From Candidatus Aenigmatarchaeota archaeon (GTDB taxonomy: Archaea > Aenigmatarchaeota > Aenigmatarchaeia > PWEA01 > JACQIF01): a stretch of DNA of 5,010 bases. Each line of letters begins with the position of its first letter. The stretch's first letter is position 1. A program made the position numbers and the translations under genes. Under the pieces are notes generated by a model. It ran no database searches. It was not told the DNA's origin and saw only the letters and a program-made list of their open reading frames with translations. Below are positions 1 to 2,733 of the stretch, piece after piece. The stretch spans positions 1 to 5,010 of the forward strand of contig JACQIF010000066.1 of the NCBI GenBank assembly GCA_016198635.1. The letters are read 5' to 3'.

Positions 1-183
1 GCGCAGGCCATTGACGGCCGCTTTGATGTCGTCCTCCACGCCTTCTACTATGACATAGCCGCGGAGTTTTTCGGGGTGAAGGATCGCCTTTATCTTGTAT
101 GCGTGGGCGCGGATGCGCTCCTCGAGCTCGCCTATCACCACGTTCTCGCGCCCTATCGTCGTTCTTATCGTTAACATCGGCAT
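1..183 (-). CDS. spt5: Transcription elongation factor Spt5 (archaeal NusG), N-terminal part
   Basis: This gene is cut by the left edge; 61 codons are visible. Spt5 pairs with Spt4 and binds the RNA polymerase clamp through its NGN domain to keep the enzyme processive; a KOW domain would follow outside the window. The visible residues read as the start of an NGN domain: a first beta strand (LTIRTTIGRE, residues 4-13), a helix (ENVVIGELEERIRAHAY, 13-29), a strand (YKIKAILHP, 29-37), then KLRGYVIVEG (39-48), the characteristic G-Y-V-x-V-E strand, followed by the next helix. The ATG at 183 is preferred over the one at 177 because GGTGG at 190-194 sits 6 bases upstream of it. The start is 14 bases past the secE stop, so the two are almost certainly co-transcribed. 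Recognition rests on the motif and on the conserved secE-spt5 order. Confidence 0.9.
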   Translation of the reverse strand, partial: MPMLTIRTTIGRENVVIGELEERIRAHAYKIKAILHPEKLRGYVIVEGVEDDIKAAVNGLR

Positions 184-197
184 TACGTTCCACCAAT

Positions 198-395
198 TTA
201 GAATATTCCTATGAACTGGAATATAACGAAGATTATGAAGCCAACAGTCCCTATGGCCAGGATTCCAATTCCAGATATCTTCGCGGATGTCCAGTACTCC
301 TCGCCCGAAGGCTTGGAAGAGACGTGCAGTACGCGCATTACGTTACGCAGGTAGTCCTTGAAGCGCTGCATCTTGCTTACATTCGGTTCGTCCAT
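198..395 (-). CDS. secE: Preprotein translocase subunit SecE (Sec61 gamma)
   Basis: This is a 65-residue protein of the usual archaeal SecE size. SecE clamps the two halves of the SecY channel in the cytoplasmic membrane. Residues 1-24 form a charged amphipathic segment, followed by the family signature SSKPSGEEYW (26-35), where Lys-Pro and Glu-Tyr are the conserved positions of the SecE/Sec61-gamma hinge. Residues 41-62 form one hydrophobic membrane helix with the typical I-G-x-V-G-F-I-I pattern. There is no signal peptide, as expected for a tail-anchored subunit. The start at 395 has a GGGGAG Shine-Dalgarno at 401-406, 5 bases upstream; the internal Met9 lacks this. spt5 follows after 14 bases, and a TATA box lies 72 bases upstream, so secE probably heads its own operon rather than depending on ftsZ read-through. 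Confidence 0.93.
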   Translation of the reverse strand: MDEPNVSKMQRFKDYLRNVMRVLHVSSKPSGEEYWTSAKISGIGILAIGTVGFIIFVIFQFIGIF

Positions 396-400
396 TCTAT

Positions 401-406
401 CTCCCC
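401..406 (-). promoter_or_regulatory. Shine-Dalgarno site of secE
   Basis: The transcribed strand reads GGGGAG here, 5 bases before the secE ATG. It matches the purine-rich core complementary to the 16S 3' end and decides the start at 395. Confidence 0.6.
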
Positions 407-407
407 G

Positions 408-421
408 TTAGGCGCCCCTAA
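408..421 (-). other. Small hairpin in the secE leader
   Basis: Arms TTAGG and CCTAA (5 bp) enclose a 4-base loop, with the base of the stem one base from the secE ribosome-binding site. It could modulate ribosome access, but a 5-bp stem is short and may be chance. Confidence 0.25.
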
Positions 422-466
422 TCGAAGTGACGCCGAAAAGGAGCTACATGAAGTTCACGGGAAAGC

Positions 467-474
467 TATATAAA
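467..474 (-). promoter_or_regulatory. TATA box of the secE-spt5 operon
   Basis: The minus strand reads TTTATATA, the classic archaeal TBP site. Initiation about 25 bases downstream would fall near 440-448, leaving a leader of roughly 45-50 bases before the secE ATG at 395. The adjoining upstream bases (ACAACC) are only a weak TFB recognition element. The position, just upstream of a conserved operon and after a long gap, supports the call. Confidence 0.7.
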
Positions 475-557
475 GGTTGTTCGGGGCTTTCGCCGTTTGA
501 ATAAAATGGTGAGCGAAGGGCGAAGCACATTTCGTGCTCCAACCACTTCGTCCCACT

Positions 558-576
558 CGGAAAGCTTTGCTTTCCG
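558..576. repeat. Perfect 8-bp hairpin
   Basis: Arms CGGAAAGC and GCTTTCCG pair perfectly around a 3-base loop. It abuts the next hairpin, whose arms share the CGGAAA core, so the two may be diverged copies of one palindromic unit. Confidence 0.7.
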
Positions 577-605
577 GTGTATCGGAAACCGCTGTTTCCG
601 TACAC
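577..605. repeat. Long bulged hairpin
   Basis: The stem has 12 base pairs: GTGTA with TACAC, then, after one unpaired base at 582, CGGAAAC with GTTTCCG, closed by a 4-base loop at 590-593. It is the strongest structure in the ftsZ-secE gap. Confidence 0.7.
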
Positions 606-641
606 ACTTAAACCCACACTGGAACTAGCGTTGGGTTATTC

Positions 642-663
642 TTGAAACACTTGCATGTTTCAA
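642..663. repeat. Perfect 8-bp hairpin
   Basis: Arms TTGAAACA and TGTTTCAA enclose a 6-base loop. The left arm could also pair with a further GTTTCAA at 693-699, so alternative folds are possible. Confidence 0.6.
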
Positions 664-664
664 A

Positions 665-690
665 TTTACCTCGGCTTTCGCCTCGGTAAA
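665..690 (-). other. Hairpin with tandem G-A mismatches and GAAA loop
   Basis: Read on the minus (ftsZ transcript) strand, a TTTACC/GGTAAA stem leads to an internal loop of GA opposite GA, then a GGC/GCC stem capped by GAAA. Tandem GA opposite GA can form sheared pairs, and GAAA is a GNRA tetraloop, both hallmarks of folded RNA. It begins 23 bases after the ftsZ stop codon. Direct repeats GTTTCAAA lie immediately on both sides (657-664 and 693-700). Confidence 0.5.
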
Positions 691-713
691 CGGTTTCAAA
701 GGGAGGACCGTAA

Positions 714-1811
714 TTACGTTACGAAATCGATGCCAAGCATCGATGCGAACTCCTTTCTCCTCTCCGTGCTTATGTCGCGCGAGACTGTTGCGTATATCTG
801 GCTCTTCTTGACGCCAGTGACGATGACCATCGCCCGGACTTCATCGCCGAGGGCAGGGTCTATCTGCGAACCCCATATTATCTTCGCTTCGGGGTCGAGT
901 TTCGAGGACACGTATTCCACAATCTTCTGCGCTTCGCGTATTGTCATGTCCGGCCCGCCTATGACGTTTACGAGAGCGCCTCCTGCTCCTTCGACGTCTA
1001 TATCGAGCAGTGGGTTGTGCAACGCCTTCTCCACGGCCTCAACAGCACGGTTCTCTGTGTCGCTGGAGCCCAGACCGATCAATGCGAGGCCGCCGTTGCC
1101 CATCACTGCGCGGACGTCCGCGAAGTCGAGGTTGACGAGCCCGGCCTTGGTAACGAGTTCTGCTATGCCTTTCACGGCGTTCACCAGTATCTCGTCCGCC
1201 ACCTTGAATGCTGTGGTCAGGGAGACGTCCGGTACGATCTCGAGCAGCTTGTCGTTTGGTATCACTATCAGAGTGTCAACCTGTTTCTTGAGCTTGTCCA
1301 GTCCTATTTCAGCGTTGTCGCGGCGCGCCTTGCCTTCCATGGTGAACGGCAGCGTCACGACGCCGACTGTAAGGGCGCCTCCGCTCTTTGCAACTTCTGC
1401 AACTACAGGAGCCGAGCCTGTGCCTGTTCCGCCGCCCAGTCCGCACGTCACGAATACCATGTCCGAACCCTCAAGAGACTCCTTTAGCTCTTTCTTGTTC
1501 TCCTTTGCAGCCTCTTCACCGACCTTTGGATCAGCGCCTGCGCCCAGTCCGCGTGTCAGTTCGCGGCCGACCAGTATTTTGCGGTCTGCGTCCGTGTAGA
1601 GCAGGTCCTGCGCGTCCGTATTGACAGCTAGAAGTTCAACACCAACGACGCCCACCGTAGCCATGCGGGTTATCGTGTTGTTCCCGGCGCCTCCGCAGCC
1701 TACAACTTTGATGACAGCCTTTCGGGCCTCTAGAATCTTTTTCAAGTCCTCGTCCAACTTAGGATTGTTCTTTCGAGCTCTCTTGTCTCCACCCTCGTCC
1801 ATTACAGCCAT
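714..1811 (-). CDS. ftsZ: Cell division protein FtsZ (archaeal FtsZ1 type)
   Basis: This is a 365-residue tubulin-family GTPase that polymerises into the division ring at mid-cell. After a charged N-terminal extension (1-31), the nucleotide-binding loop GCGGAGNN is at 38-45, the tubulin signature GGGTGTG at 126-132, and the T7 synergy loop NLDFAD at 227-232 carries the aspartates that trigger GTP hydrolysis in the neighbouring subunit. Signatures such as ILVGRELTRGLGAGADP (79-95), together with the ftsZ-secE-spt5 order, match archaeal FtsZ1. The catalytic set looks complete. The body is followed by a short tail ending in MLGIDFVT, with little linker, where archaeal FtsZ1 carries its binding site for membrane anchors such as SepF; that partner is inference. 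The start at 1811 has a full GGAGGT 8 bases upstream; the next ATG at 1802 would be too far away. It has its own TATA box. Confidence 0.97.
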   Translation of the reverse strand: MAVMDEGGDKRARKNNPKLDEDLKKILEARKAVIKVVGCGGAGNNTITRMATVGVVGVELLAVNTDAQDLLYTDADRKILVGRELTRGLGAGADPKVGEEAAKENKKELKESLEGSDMVFVTCGLGGGTGTGSAPVVAEVAKSGGALTVGVVTLPFTMEGKARRDNAEIGLDKLKKQVDTLIVIPNDKLLEIVPDVSLTTAFKVADEILVNAVKGIAELVTKAGLVNLDFADVRAVMGNGGLALIGLGSSDTENRAVEAVEKALHNPLLDIDVEGAGGALVNVIGGPDMTIREAQKIVEYVSSKLDPEAKIIWGSQIDPALGDEVRAMVIVTGVKKSQIYATVSRDISTERRKEFASMLGIDFVT

Positions 1812-1819
1812 TTCACAAA

Positions 1820-1825
1820 ACCTCC
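1820..1825 (-). promoter_or_regulatory. Shine-Dalgarno site of ftsZ
   Basis: The minus strand reads GGAGGT, a full anti-16S match, 8 bases before the ATG at 1811. It selects that start over the ATG three codons later and suggests strong translation. Confidence 0.85.
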
Positions 1826-1839
1826 TTCAAATCCCATTC

Positions 1840-1855
1840 TGCTTGATATCAAGCA
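1840..1855. promoter_or_regulatory. Perfect 16-base palindrome in the ftsZ leader
   Basis: TGCTTGATATCAAGCA is its own reverse complement. It lies 14 bases upstream of the ftsZ Shine-Dalgarno and downstream of the predicted transcription start, overlapping the left copy of the inverted 19-base repeat. A perfect two-fold symmetric site here suits a dimeric repressor. As RNA it could form a 6-bp stem with an ATAT loop. Confidence 0.5.
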
Positions 1856-1860
1856 TGTCA
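1842..1860 (-). repeat. Left copy of 19-base inverted repeat around the ftsZ promoter
   Basis: Read on the minus strand this is TGACATGCTTGATATCAAG. It matches the copy at 1958-1976 on the plus strand at 18 of 19 positions. It sits in the ftsZ leader. Confidence 0.75.
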
Positions 1861-1927
1861 AGATTATTTTTTGTCCTCTCGTGGTCGAACACACGGAAGA
1901 ACTAGTTACTAATCTGCCATAAACCTG

Positions 1928-1935
1928 TATATAAA
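1928..1935 (-). promoter_or_regulatory. TATA box of ftsZ
   Basis: The minus strand reads TTTATATA, preceded by an A-rich run (AAAAAATA) that suits a TFB recognition element. Initiation about 25 bases downstream would fall near 1903-1910 and give a leader of about 95 bases, long for an archaeon and containing the perfect palindrome at 1840-1855. This TATA box lies between the two inverted 19-base repeats. Confidence 0.75.
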
Positions 1936-1949
1936 TATTTTTTGGGCTG

Positions 1950-1974
1950 AAAAATGATGACATGCTTGATGTCA
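1950..1974 (-). terminator. Probable terminator of the fkbp transcript
   Basis: On the minus strand, arms TGACAT and ATGTCA enclose a 5-base loop (1958-1974) and are followed after three bases by five T residues (1950-1954). It begins 14 bases past the FKBP stop codon. The T run alone would fit archaeal termination. The same stem is the right copy of the inverted repeat, so it may have a second role. Confidence 0.45.
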
Positions 1975-1976
1975 AG
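1958..1976 (+). repeat. Right copy of 19-base inverted repeat around the ftsZ promoter
   Basis: TGACATGCTTGATGTCAAG on the plus strand is an inverted match (18 of 19) to 1842-1860. It lies about 25 bases upstream of the ftsZ TATA box and within 13 bases of the FKBP stop. It contains the overlapping palindromes TGACAT-N5-ATGTCA and CTTGA-N2-TCAAG. Confidence 0.75.
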
Positions 1977-1988
1977 ATTTCCCACGCG

Positions 1989-2681
1989 TCACAAACCTTG
2001 GTTTGAAGATTGTGCAGGAGCCTTTTCTGCCTTGCTTTCCATCAGTTGCGTAAACTTTACGCCCGTTAAGCCGACGAACTTCTTGAGGTCTTCTGTCATA
2101 GCCTCCTTCGCCCTCTGTGGTATCTCTTCTTTGTGGACGACTTCGGCCTCGGTGCCATTGACCTTTACATCAGCGCTCTCGCGCAAGTAGTAGTCCACGA
2201 GGCCACGTGCCTGCATCGCCTTGTCCGTGACCTCTTCGTCGATGCGTAAGACGTAAGTCAACGCCTTGCCGGCGAGCGGGTGGTTGAAGTCCACGCGGAC
2301 GCGGCCCGAGTTTACCGAAAGAACGCGCCCGTGAAGGCTGTTCATCGTTATCTGCATCCCTGCGGCAGGCGTAAAGCCCTGTCTGTTGAACTCCTTGAGC
2401 GGGATGAGCCTTATCGTTTCTGCGCTTCTGGGGCCGAACGCCTTTTCCGGAGGAACGTCAAGCGTGCGTTCGTCGCCTGCGTTCATCGTCACGAGAGCTT
2501 CGTCCAGTCCCCGGAGAACGCGGCCCTCTCCCACAACGATCGTGACGGAACCGTAGCGGGCGTTAGGCGCGTACGTGCCTTCCTTGCGTGCGAGAGCCTC
2601 GTCCGTGGTGTCGAACAGTTCCCCGGTTTCCTTGACGCGGCCGACGTACGTTATCTTGACGAACGAGCCTTTTGAGACCAT
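1989..2681 (-). CDS. FKBP-type (SlyD-like) peptidyl-prolyl cis-trans isomerase
   Basis: This is a 230-residue cytoplasmic protein-folding factor that isomerises X-Pro bonds and acts as a chaperone. Residues 1-84 carry the first part of the FKBP fold: VKITYVGRVKETGELFDTT (8-26), with the active-site Tyr12 and Asp24, and VVGEGRVLRGLDEAL (49-63), the VxGxGxVLxGLDxAL signature. The FK506-pocket tryptophan is Leu59, as often in SlyD types. Residues about 85-133 form the insert-in-flap chaperone domain, and FNHPLAGKAL (132-141) returns to the FKBP core with the typical SlyD motif. Residues about 151-217 form the extra C-terminal domain of long archaeal FKBPs; 218-230 is a polar tail. There is no signal peptide or His-rich metal tail. 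The start at 2681 has only a weak ribosome-binding site. It lies 52 bases downstream of leuS, with a possible own promoter. Confidence 0.93.
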   Translation of the reverse strand: MVSKGSFVKITYVGRVKETGELFDTTDEALARKEGTYAPNARYGSVTIVVGEGRVLRGLDEALVTMNAGDERTLDVPPEKAFGPRSAETIRLIPLKEFNRQGFTPAAGMQITMNSLHGRVLSVNSGRVRVDFNHPLAGKALTYVLRIDEEVTDKAMQARGLVDYYLRESADVKVNGTEAEVVHKEEIPQRAKEAMTEDLKKFVGLTGVKFTQLMESKAEKAPAQSSNQGL

Positions 2682-2710
2682 GTTAATCAGCTTTCCAAGT
2701 TGAGAAATGG

Positions 2711-2720
2711 CTTATTTAAG
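2711..2720 (-). promoter_or_regulatory. Possible TATA box of the FKBP gene
   Basis: The minus strand reads CTTAAATAAG, centred 35 bases before the ATG at 2681. Initiation 25 bases downstream would leave a leader of only about 10 bases, which fits the lack of a good Shine-Dalgarno. The motif lies within the short gap after leuS, so co-transcription with leuS is the alternative. Confidence 0.45.
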
Positions 2721-2733
2721 CATTCTTCATGTG

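Larger units (their letters stand above)
524..690. repeat. Cluster of hairpins between ftsZ and secE
   Basis: The 318-base gap between the ftsZ stop and the secE start has no gene that I can support. From 524 to 690 it is almost continuous inverted repeats: arms at 524-528/534-538, 558-565/569-576, 577-589/594-605, 611-616/632-637, 642-649/656-663 and 665-670/685-690. Two of these (558-576 and 577-605) abut with no spacer. On the transcribed strand the cluster would be the 3' untranslated part of ftsZ, or a separate small RNA. No strong uridine run follows any stem; the nearest is the TTTTATT on the minus strand at 501-507. It may be an mRNA-stabilising 3' structure, a structured RNA, or relics of short palindromic repeats. 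The hairpins are plain in the sequence; the function is unknown. Confidence 0.6.

Noticed and set aside
444..449. ATG-TAG minimal reading frame in the secE leader
   Set aside because: It falls at or before the predicted transcription start and has no ribosome-binding site, so it is probably not even transcribed.
99..473. Plus-strand open frame over secE and the spt5 start
   Set aside because: It covers two recognised minus-strand genes and the secE promoter, has no family resemblance and no ribosome-binding site.
515..545. tRNA-like stretch on the minus strand (AGTGGTTGGAGCAC)
   Set aside because: There is no T-loop, no 7-bp acceptor pairing and no anticodon arm of the right size.
524..700. 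CRISPR array
   Set aside because: The hairpins differ in sequence and spacing; there are no regular identical repeats and no cas genes.
655..1599. Long plus-strand open frame opposite ftsZ
   Set aside because: It is a Ser/Thr/Pro/Ala-rich shadow of the ftsZ coding strand with no recognisable domain; the minus-strand FtsZ has complete motifs and a perfect ribosome-binding site.
1954..1976. C box-like ATGATGA, possible C/D guide RNA
   Set aside because: No D box CTGA follows within about 60 bases; the match is explained by the inverted repeat and its flank.
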